Source: Lycium barbarum
Taxonomy: Eukaryota > Streptophyta > Magnoliopsida > Solanales > Solanaceae
DNA length: 64,000 nucleotides
NCBI RefSeq assembly: GCF_019175385.1
Contig: NC_083340.1
Coordinates: forward strand, 16,504,336 to 16,568,335
Direction of reading: 5' to 3'
Under the pieces are notes generated by a model that was not told where the DNA came from, made no database searches, and was given only the letters and a program-made list of their open reading frames with translations. The number at the start of each line of letters is the position of its first letter. The stretch's first letter is position 1. Below are positions 47,605-57,303 of this stretch, piece by piece. A program made the translations under genes and the position numbers.

Positions 47605-48600
47605 AAATTAAATATCAAATGATGACTCCTCTCTCTGAGGGAGTGTATCTCTGTACTGCACTAGCATGGGATCCTCATATAGTCGCGCTTTCATAGCTGC
47701 TGCTAGCGACGAGACTGCTGAATTCTGAATAGTGGCTCCTCGGCTACCTGAGTTCAACACTCGGACTCCTAGGCTAGCTAACTGTTGGAGCTCACGAGTC
47801 ATTTCTCTCTTTTCTTGTCGCACTTCACATAGACTTCCTATGGATCTGCGGCTAAGCGCATCAGCCACAACGTTAGCTTTTCTGGGGTGATACAAGATAT
47901 CAACATCATAATATTTTAGCAACTCCAACCATCGTCGTTACCGCAAATTTCACTCTTTCTGCTTGAAGATATATTGAAGACTCTTATGATCTGTATAAAT
48001 ATCCACGTGGACACCATATAAATAATGTCTCCATATCTTTAATGCATGGACCACTGCAGCCAATTCTAAATCATGGGTTGGATAGTTCTGTTCATGTTTC
48101 AGTAATTGCCTTGAAGCATACGCAATCACCTTACCATTTTGCATCAATACACAGCCTAGCCGAACGCCTGAAGCATCGCAATAAACAACATATCCTTCCA
48201 ATCCCTCTGGAAGTGTCAAGACTGGGGCAAAAGTCAATCTATCTTTCAACTCTTGGAAACTATGTTCGCAAGCATCTGTCCATCGAAACTTAGTTGATTT
48301 CTGAGTCAACTTTGTGAGGGGTGCAGAAATAGAAGAGAAACCCTCAACGAATCTCCTGCAATAACCTGCTAAGCCCAAAAAGCTTCGAACCTCCATAGGA
48401 GTCGTGGGCCTTGGCCAAGTCTTTACGGCCTCAATCTTTTGGCTATCCACTTGAATACCATCAGCTGCAACAATGTGGCCCAGAAATGATACTAAGTTCA
48501 ACCAAAACTCACATTTAGAAAACTTTGCAAACAACTCTCGAGCCCGAAGAACTCCAAGGACAATACGCAAATGTTCTACATGTTCTGCCTCGGATCCAGA
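47605..48600 (-). pseudogene. pol: Family-B pol middle: RT thumb/connection and RNase H
   Basis: Following a stop at the end of the RT active-site region, the frame reads [19 protein letters not shown] and [18 protein letters not shown]. It then shows RNase H with [36 protein letters not shown] and [10 protein letters not shown]. Two stops near 47935-47950 precede the WLELLKYYD end of RNase H, which continues with [13 protein letters not shown] further stop and frameshift lie near 47595-47607. Confidence 0.9.
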
Positions 48601-50097
48601 TTATACCAAGATATCATCGATGAATACAATCACGAACAGATCCAGAAAAGGCCTGAATACATTATTCATTAAGTCCATAAACACTGCCGGTGCATTAGTT
48701 AGCCCAAACGACATTACTCGGAACTCGAAATGGCCATATCTCGTCCTGAAGGCTGTCTTAGGGATATCTTTCTCCCTAACTCTCACTTGATGATATCCGG
48801 ATCTCAGATCGATCTTCGAAAACCACTTGCCACCTTGCAATTGATCAAATAAATCATCGATCCTCGGAAGAGGATACTTGTTCTTAATCGTCACTTTATT
48901 CAATTGGCGATAATCAATACACATTCTCAAGGAGCCGTCTTTCTTACGAACAAACAGTACGGGTGCTCCCCACGGGAAGGAACTAGGCCTAATGAAGCCT
49001 TTATCAAGCAAGTCCTTCAATTGCTCCTTCAACTCCTTCAATTCTGCGGGTGCCAACCTATAGAGAGGAATAGATATGTGCTTAGTGTCTGGCAACACAT
49101 CAATCGCAAAATCAATCTCCCGCTCGAGAGGAAGGCCTGGAAGCTCTTCCGGGAACACATCCGGAAATTCATTCACTACCGGGACTGACTGAAGAGTCGG
49201 CGACTCAGCTTCTACATCTTGAACTCGCACTAGATGATAAATGCACCTTTTCATGATCATCTTTCTTACCTTTAGATAGGAAATAAACCTACCCTTTGGT
49301 GATGCCGTATTTCCTTTCCATTCTAGAACTGGTTCTCCCGGAAACTGGAAATGAACCATTTTCATTCTACAATCAACATTGGCGTAACAAGAAGCCAACC
49401 AATCCATGCCCATAATGACATCAAAATCTGCCATCTTTAGTTCGTGCAAGTCAGCTATAGTACGGCGGTCACATATCACAACTATACAATCTCTATACAT
49501 TCGGATAGCTATTACCGATTCGCCCACGGGTGTAGACACCTCAAAAGGTTTGATCGACTCTGGCTTGACTTTAAATCGACCCGCAATATATGGAGTAACA
49601 TATGATAATGTGGAGCCCGGATCAATCAAAGCATATACATCATTCGAGAATACTGATAATATACCTGTGACCACGCCAGGAGAAGACTCAAGATATTGGC
49701 GTCCAACCAATGCATAAATACGGTGCTGAGGACCGCTAGAAGTGGGAGCTCTGCCTCTGCCTCTTCCATGGCCGACTGGCGCATGTGAACCCGTCCCCGT
49801 AGGGCGTACTGACCCTGAAGACCCGGCTACCGACCCTGATGGCTGGGTCCCACCCCTACTAAGAACTGAGGGGCAATCACGACTAATATGGCCTGGCCGA
49901 CCACATGAGTAGCAAACGTCTGAACCAGACCGACATTGACCCCAATGCAACTTCCCACACTGGGAACATCGTGGTATGGGTGGCCTTGCCTGACCCGAAT
50001 CATCTCTAAACTGAGATCCTGAAAAACTCTGACTCGGCCCCGAACGAGTAGATTTGTCAAATCTCAGGCCTGAAAATCGTGGAGGTGCACTGGTCAT
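48601..50097 (-). pseudogene. pol: Family-B gag knuckle, protease and RT N-terminal part
   Basis: The 498-codon open stretch starts in the gag tail with [12 protein letters not shown] and [14 protein letters not shown] (CCHC knuckle). Protease follows ([24 protein letters not shown]), then RT from [17 protein letters not shown] through [17 protein letters not shown] to the catalytic [12 protein letters not shown] at about 48601-48603 ends it immediately after the active site. A -1 or +1 shift near 50094 separates it from the gag core. Gag and pol would normally be made as one polyprotein. Confidence 0.92.
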
Positions 50098-51062
50098 AGA
50101 ATAACCTGAATGTCTGGGGAACTGCTGCCTATGCCCACCTCTAAAATCACTCGCAAACCCGACGATATGGCCCTCTTGCTATGGCCCCTATCTTGCTCAC
50201 ATTCATTTCTTTGCTGTTGCAGGCTTTCTTCTAAGTTCTGAGCATGGTCCTGAATGCGTGCAATATCCATACCGTCCTGGAGGGACGCGGTCAAGCATCT
50301 ATCCATCAAGTGTGGCCCTAGGCCCTTCACAAATCGGTGTACCCGATCACCCATATCCGCCACCATGGCCGAAGCGTACCTAGCCAAGGAATTAAAGCGG
50401 AGGGTATACTCTAGGGCACTCAAACTCCCTTGCCTCAAATTCAAAAATTTATCGGCTCTAGCTCGCCGAACCTCTGGAGGCATATAATGACGGAGAAAAG
50501 CATCAACAAACTCTTTCCATACCGGGGGAGGTGCATTGGATCCCCGTGAAGCCATCCAAACTGTATACCATTGGATTGAGACATCTCTCAATCTATATGA
50601 CGCTAGCTCCACCAACTCGGTGTCTGAAGTATGTATCAATCGGAGCGTCCTCAACATACCATCAATAAAGTCCTGAGAATCCTCCTCCTGTTTTGACCCA
50701 AAGAATTCCGGAGGTTTCAAAGCAATAAAGTCACCGGCCCTTGCACTAACAGCCCTATCACTTTGCCCTGAGCCTTGCCGCTGAGTCTGAGCGGCAACCA
50801 ACTGAGTAAGTAAATGTATGGCCTCTTTTACATCTCGGCCCGAAGCATCTGGGGGAGGAGCTAGAGGTGCTGGAGCGGGGGCTGAGGCTCCCTCACGCTC
50901 CTCAGTAATAGGCACTGTCTGGGAGGACTGAGATTGAGCCGCATTCTGGGACTCACTTTCCTCTACTACCGGTGACGGTGCTCTTTTATCCCGTTTTTCT
51001 GCCACCGTCTTGCCCTTTGGGCTGCTGTAGCCTTTTTCTTTATAGGCATTTCTGAAATACAC
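50094..51062 (-). pseudogene. gag: Family-B gag core
   Basis: About 320 codons: a low-complexity N terminus (SESQNAAQSQSSQ, then an A/P-rich run), followed by the Ty3/gypsy gag domain with FIALKPPEFFGSKQEEDSQD, VWKEFVDAFLRHYMPPEV, KFLNLRQGSLSALEYTLRF and RFVKGLGPHL. It ends in a frameshift before the zinc knuckle. No ATG is in frame at the very start. The best natural start may be the ATG at about 51049 in another frame (MPIKKKAT), implying another small shift. Confidence 0.88.
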
Positions 51063-51099
51063 AACACACGATTAAGGAACAAGAATTTCTTACATCATA

Positions 51100-51254
51100 G
51101 CTCTATCGCACGATTCTTATGAAGAAAAAGGTTATTTATTCCTAAAATGTCCACAGCTTCCTGTTTATAAGTGTGGCGCGGAACACACCCATAACCAAGA
51201 CTCTACTAGACACGGCTCGTAGACACATCCTAGGAATGAACTGCTCTGATACCA
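51100..51254 (-). promoter_or_regulatory. Family-B PBS and conserved 5' leader
   Basis: On the minus strand the PBS tggtatcagagc (51243-51254) is followed by ccgtgtctagtagagtctt, cacttataaacaggaagct and aatcgtgcgatagagct. The same elements, order and spacing occur in LARD1 (12450-12612) and LARD2 (63520-63678), whereas Tekay-A lacks them. Confidence 0.82.
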
Positions 51255-51259
51255 CTTTT

Positions 51260-53677
51260 TGTCACGACCCGACTAGGGGGCCGCGACGAGCACCCAGTGC
51301 TACCCCACCCGGGCACCCCTTAACAGACATTCACATAACATCTAGGTGAACCGTAAATCAATTCATGCATTCTAGTCGTCAATCATATTATATTAGTCCC
51401 ATTGGACGACAATCATCTTGGATAACATCATAGGCATCTATGTCGCATCAAATGTCCGAGGCCGACGAGGCCAACAAAAATGATATAAAAAACATAGGCC
51501 GACAAGGCCAAACATATCTAACCATATACACGTAACTACGAGCCTCTAAGGAGAGTGTAACATATCACATGAGCGGGACAGGACCCAGTTATGCCCATAA
51601 TTATGTACACAAAAGAATAAGTACCCAAAAGCTATCGCCCCAAAATAAATGGAGCTCTGCTATGAAATCTCTGAGAAAGCAGCTATGGATCAAGCCTGAC
51701 TCTCTGTGCACCTCGCATGACGCAGCGTCCACAAACAAAAGGACGTCAGTACGAAGAATATAATGAGTATGTAAAGCATGATCAACATCGATATAGAAGC
51801 ATAATAGACAACATATGAAATAGCATAGGAGGGGAGACAATAATATCATCATCATGGCACTTACTTGCGTTCCATAGGGACATTCCGTTTCTATTGCATA
51901 TCCGCATACATACATCCATATCCATACTTAGTTACCTTCATAATCATTTACATCTCATATGCATAACATATTCGTACTCTTAATGATATCATATACACAG
52001 CAATATTCTCATATATATATATATATATATATATAGCCCTTATATAGCGTACCCGACCTTGAAGGATCGGTGTTTCATACATACTTGGCCAACCAAGGCT
52101 CAAGGTTATACATACCTGGCCCTACCAAGGCTCAGGGTTATCCGGACCTTATGCAGAAGTGCGAGCGCGTTTAATAATCATATACATACTCTATACATAT
52201 TCATATACATATATTCTTACCCGGCATCATAAGCTCGGGATCTTATCATAGCCCTTCATAGGCACACATACATATAACATCTCATAAGCATCTTTAGTCT
52301 CATTTTACTCTCATCATCATTACTATCATCATTATTATCGTTACATCTATATTATAGGCTTACTCGTCATACGAGGAACGTAGTATAATCATAGTACACA
52401 TCAAGGGTCATATGCTCGGTATCTTTTGAGAATAGAATCATGTGGAGCATACCATGAGCTCATAGAAAGATAGATAATTGGCCAAAGAACCATGCCTTAT
52501 GAAAGAAGGGTTAGCCTTACATACCTCTCCGTCGCACTATTCTACACTTGCGCGTTCCCCTCCAACGCTAGAGTTTCTACCTTCATTAAATTCATATCAT
52601 CATTAGGGTCGATAACGAGTACACATGGCCATTAGTCATTCACATTATCCACATTCCTCAAGTTACTTTCATTTGTCCATATCTATGGCCATAACATACT
52701 ACTATATCCATTCACGTGCATTGCTCATTTCATGTTCTCAACACCATTTATAACACATTTGCATTACAATACATCAAGACTCATAACTCAATTCAAACTA
52801 TTCCTCAAGATGGCACTATTCATCATTCATGGCCCATTTTACTATATTCTTCTACAATCCAAGTATTTCCACTCCCCAATATCTTAAACAACATATAAAC
52901 ATCATGGATCTTACCTTAGATGTTGTAGGAACATGCTTTAGTTGATATTACTCAACTTTAAGCAAAACCCTAGTTTTTCTCCATTTGTATCTCTTGACTT
53001 GAAAGGTATTTAATGGCTTGCTTACACTTGATTCACTTATTTTGTGTTGTTGATGACGTATAATCCTTGAGAAATTGTGTAATAATGTAGAGAGATATTT
53101 TTAGAGAGAAGGGGTGTGATGTAGAAGTGAAATGAAATAAGCCTTGGTCCCCTTATTTAATGACTTGAAATCTGATTTTGAAGTGCACAGTGGTCGTAAA
53201 TGTGGTTTACGGTCCGTATTCCAGTTTGCGGACCATCCTTCGTGGTCGTTTTTAACCATAACCAGAACCAGAAAACTCAGGCTGCAATATGGTGGTTTAC
53301 GACCATGGTTTACGGGCAGTAAATCACTTTACGGTCCGTAAACCAGGTCGTATTTAACCATTTCCTCAACTGGCAGAAAGTTGAAGTTTTGCATGCCAAT
53401 TTACGACCTGCCAGTTTACGGACCGTATACCATTTTACGGTTCGTATTTCAGTTTACGACCAACTGGGCAGTTTGCAAACCTGCAACTTTTCACATCTCT
53501 CGACTTTTCATTCTAATCATTCACGTCCATGTACACACATTGCTTATCTCACACCTCACCTTATCTTAGCCAACTTCCTCGTCTTACATCGGACGCCTTT
53601 GAAATCTCGCCTAAGGTTATCAAATGTCATTTCTCATTCATGGAACGTCATACACTCGCACTCATCACTTGATTCAC
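51260..53677 (-). repeat. Family-B second (5') LTR, truncated at one end
   Basis: It begins tgtcacgacccgactaggg. It follows the left LTR closely to about 53674, where the final 35 bp of LTR, the PPT and about 100 bp of internal sequence are missing. The junction carries tcac microhomology. It has a short TA tract (52012-52035) and no inserted solo LTR, so it provides the empty site for C1. The hairpin stem is decayed here (about 51745-51765). Confidence 0.9.
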
Positions 53678-53776
53678 AACAACCCATAATATCGATGCCT
53701 CACAGGGCCACAACATAACAACATACAAATTTGGCCACACACGACCCAAAAAGCATAGAAGGAAAACATGTATACC

Positions 53777-54620
53777 TTATGATCTTGACGTCTCATCTTG
53801 TCCCTCGTCTAAAGGCTGAAATAAATGTGGGTATTTGGATCGCATACTTTCTTCCGTTTCCCACGTCATTTCCTCTCGTTCACTGCTTCTCCATAGAACC
53901 TTAACAGAAGCTACTTCTTTGTTTCTAAGCCTCCGTACTTGCCTATCTAATATGGCAATCGGTATTTCATCATAAGATAGCTTTTTCTGTCACTTGAACA
54001 TCATTTACTAGGACGATCCTAGTAGGATCTCCAACACATTTTCGAAGCATCGAGACATGAAATACTGGGTGGACTGACTCCAATTCCGAAGGTAGATCTA
54101 ACTCATAGGCCACTTTGCCTATCTTTCGTAAAATTTCATAAGGCCCAATATACCGGGGACTAAGCTTCCCCTTTTTACCAAATCTCATAACGCCCTTCAT
54201 TGGCGACACTTTCAAGAATACCCAATCTTTAATTTGGAACTCTAAGTCCCTTCGACGATTATCCGCACAGGACTTCTGGCGACTTTGAGCCGCTAACAAC
54301 CGATCTTGTATGAGCTTGACTTTTTCTATAGCTTGCTGGACCAAATCTGGTCCTATCAATTTAGTCTCACCTACCTCGAACCACCCAATTGGGGATCTAC
54401 ACTTTCGCCCATATAAAACCTCATACGGCGCCATTTGAATGCTAGAATGATAACTATTATTGTAAGCAAATTCGATGAGTGGCAAATGGTTATCCCAACT
54501 ACCTCCAAAATCTATAATACATGCCCGTAACATATCTTCAAGAGTCTGAATGGTACGTTCAGCTTGCCCATCGGTCTGTGGGTGAAATGCCGTGCTAAGG
54601 CTAACTCGGGTCCCTAAACA
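53777..54620 (-). pseudogene. pol: Second family-B pol fragment: integrase C-half and chromodomain
   Basis: The minus strand enters from the LARD2 boundary with [19 protein letters not shown] and continues through [39 protein letters not shown] and [16 protein letters not shown]. An extra T near 53983 shifts the frame (QVTEKAIL). The remaining chromodomain-like part and natural TAA end (53777-53779) lie in the next frame. It differs from the 46254-47604 copy at several codons and keeps canonical residues where that copy is mutated, so it derives from a separate copy. Its upstream half should resume beyond LARD2, outside the window. Confidence 0.9.
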
Positions 54621-55021
54621 TGTCACACCCTAATCTTGATCAGGGCATGATGGGCACCCGACTCTATTTAGGGCCGAGCGAACCCACTGACTCTTGTTAC
54701 ACACATAATCTCTTTGGACTCTCAAATCAAATAATACTGAATTACATAGTAAAGGCTTTCAGAAACATTCTTTCCGTCGTTCTGAAATCAAACAAAATCT
54801 GTAATCATATGGAATATGTAACATAATGCATAATGACACATCGGCTTACAGAGCCGCTTACAAGACTGACAACCCACACACAAGACTCTGTCTGCAAAGT
54901 CTTTAACATCAATCAGGAACCATAACATATATACTCTGACTCGGCAACACTCCGGAGAGATTTGGAGTTCGCCAATCCCGCTGAAGCATCTTCTAGCAAT
55001 GTCTTATACTCATCTGGATGA

Positions 55022-55082
55022 ACCTGCGTGGCATGAAACGCAGCCCCCGAAGAAAAGGGGTCACTACGGAATATGTACTGAG
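55022..55082 (-). promoter_or_regulatory. LTR hairpin block in LARD2
   Basis: In element orientation: cagtacatattccgtagtg (one stem mismatch), then accccttttcttcggggg, then ctgcgtttcatgcc. The second stem is intact. It is the counterpart of the LARD1 block at 11912-11968. Confidence 0.5.
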
Positions 55083-55209
55083 CATGTAAGACATGAAATA
55101 CAGTAAAGAGGATCATAACTGAAACAGAGATTTTACCAGAAACAAGTATGACTTTTAGGAACAACAATACATGTGCCTTTTTGAAATGAAAATCATACAT
55201 ACCTTTATC

Positions 55210-55650
55210 GTATACCGTACCCGGCCCATTATGGGACTCGGTGGATAAAACAATATCATCATGTCAGCATACTATCATATCATCATACATATATACGTAT
55301 ACCGTACCCGACCCTCTAGTGAGAGACTCGGTGGACAGAATCATATCATGCAAACATATACATATATACCGTACCCGGCCCTCTAGTGAGGGACTCGGTG
55401 GACAGAATCATATCATCGTGCATGCAAACATATACATATATACCGTACCCGACCCTCTAGTGAGGGACTCGGTGAATGAAGTCATCAAATGCCCTCCTGG
55501 CCGCCATAACATATCATCATCTCATATCATCATCTCATCATGTCATCATATATACATATACCGTACCCGGCCCTCTAATGAGGGACTTGGTGAACAATGC
55601 AGTGGAGTGCGCACGATAACATACCGGGCCCGAGACTCGGTGAAAGACAT
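55210..55650 (-). repeat. Minirepeat array ccgtacccggccctctagtgagggactcggtg
   Basis: About six units of a ccgtacccggccctctagtg / agggactcggtg module are separated by catatacatatatac-type spacers. Two successive units near 55365-55475 are nearly identical. It corresponds to the minirepeats of C1 and C2 in reverse orientation but has a different copy number. Confidence 0.85.
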
Positions 55651-56339
55651 ATTGAGGCATGCACGAGCAGAATAGTGGGAAACTATATGCACATAAATCA
55701 AGACTCGATAGGTAAGTACACAAACCGACACTTGAGGATCGTAAACACGTTTCAAATCAATCCGGTTTAGTATGAGAACGTTATGGACACTTTTACCACA
55801 GAACCTCTACGAACGTTTCCAGAACAATCCAAAACTGTATACAAAAGTTAGAGGCATCAATACTTACAGAATCCTTTTAGGGACATGAACTTTTTATACT
55901 TTACTCATTATTTAACCATACAATAAGCTCAATTATATCGAGCATACTCGTGTCAAGAAGTGAATAAGAATCATATACAAGCTCGGAAACATATCAAATA
56001 GGACTTCGAAAATCATAGATATGTATCAAAATCATATGAAGTAGCTTATGAAAGTCAAGAATATTATCCATCCTAGTGGCTCTAAGAATAGGAGCTTCTT
56101 TGAAATCATACATATACGTCGTCTGTTTATTTCATAAGGATCATGCCAAAAGAAAGAAAGGGTAAGCCTTACATACATGTTCCACGTCCTATTAGCTACG
56201 CTTATTTGTCCAAGCTTTCTAGTCTACCTTCAAGAGGATGCATACAATCGTTAGACTCATCATCATATACTTGTCTTAATCCTTCAAATAAATTCATTTA
56301 TATTCTGCCGAAATTTCGGCAGCATTTCCCCTGTAATTT

Positions 56340-56455
56340 CAACCAACCCCGAGAATTCAACTCGGCCAAATTATCAACAACAATCCGAGAATTCAACTCG
56401 GCCAAATTATCAACAACAATCCTAGAATTCAACTCGGCCAAATTATCAACAACAA
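56340..56455 (-). repeat. Three tandem 36-bp units (gaattcaactcggccaaatt...)
   Basis: Each unit is gaattcaactcggccaaatt followed by atcaacaacaatccga, repeated three times with one or two changes. Because 36 is divisible by three, it creates a periodic but artificial open frame. Related units with different copy numbers occur in C1 (43965-44025) and C2 (58425-58535). Confidence 0.9.
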
Positions 56456-57303
56456 TACCTACAATCATGATGCCAACTCCAACAATTAATTCAAAATGCA
56501 TTCTAACATTAGTAGCTCCTTTTACATAATTCGATGACATTTCATTTATATTCAATTCAATCACATACAATCAAGCCAACATAAATGCTCACATGTTCAA
56601 ATACTTGCCTAAGACCTTTCACACCAAACTCAAGAACACTTCAAATAATCCGCGCAATGACCAAAACAACCCAACCAATGCACACTTCCACCCGAAATCT
56701 TCCCAACTCCATAAGAACAATAATAACACATTCTTTTCTTCCAAATTCATGAACTACACTAACAATCTACACATTAACAACATCATTCATACAAATATAA
56801 GAATTTATACTAATGTCACATTAACTTCTTCAACAATCCCACAATGATTACAACTTCATTTCAAGCCATCACACTTTTATTTTTAACATGGAATCCACAA
56901 CGAGAACAATCAAACTACTAGATAAAAATCAATTCATCACACCCTACCAACATAGCCCTATTCGACCACCACCACCACACACATAATTCATGAATTTCAT
57001 CCATTTCTACATACTACAACACTTCACAAATCATCCATAACACATGAAAGAGAAGATTAAACCTTACCTCTATCCTTTGACTCCTTCATTCGGCTAGGCT
57101 TATGAGTTGCCCAAATGAATGCTTTGCTTGCTCCAACCACTACTCCATGTTAATAAGGGCCTTCCAATTGGTTGGAATACTAGAAGAAAATTATTTTTTT
57201 CTTGATCAATTTTTCTTGTCCCTTGTTCGCCTAGGCCCTTGGCCGAATGCCCTCTATTTTTTTTTCCTTCAAGTTTTCTTATGTTGGAAGATGAAGAGTA
57301 TAT

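Larger units (their letters stand above)
40681..54620 (-). mobile_element. Family-B chromovirus, LTR-internal-LTR-partial internal
   Basis: Left to right: left LTR (40681-46033, interrupted by a solo LTR), a full internal region with degenerate pol and gag (46034-51259, minus), a second LTR (51260-about 53677), then a second pol 3' part (53777-54620) cut by LARD2. This is more than one element unit sharing an LTR, as expected from unequal recombination between neighbouring or allelic copies. Ty3/gypsy order with a chromodomain-like C terminus places it with the Tekay-like chromoviruses. The right limit lies beyond LARD2, outside the window, so no target duplication can be checked. Confidence 0.88.

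Noticed and set aside
54616..54620. aaaca as target duplication of LARD2
   Set aside because: Cannot be confirmed because the right end of the element lies outside the window. Kept only as a candidate in the LARD2 entry.
55210..55650. CRISPR-like regularly spaced repeats
   Set aside because: Plant LTR context, variable unit and spacer lengths, no cas genes.
55241..55675. 144-codon plus-strand frame with repeating TVPDPLVRDSV-type units
   Set aside because: Translation of the LTR minirepeat array; the periodicity comes from the DNA repeat and not from a protein.
56143..56529. Open frame with EFNSAKLSTTI repeats
   Set aside because: Produced by the 36-bp tandem units in the LARD2 LTR, whose length is a multiple of three.
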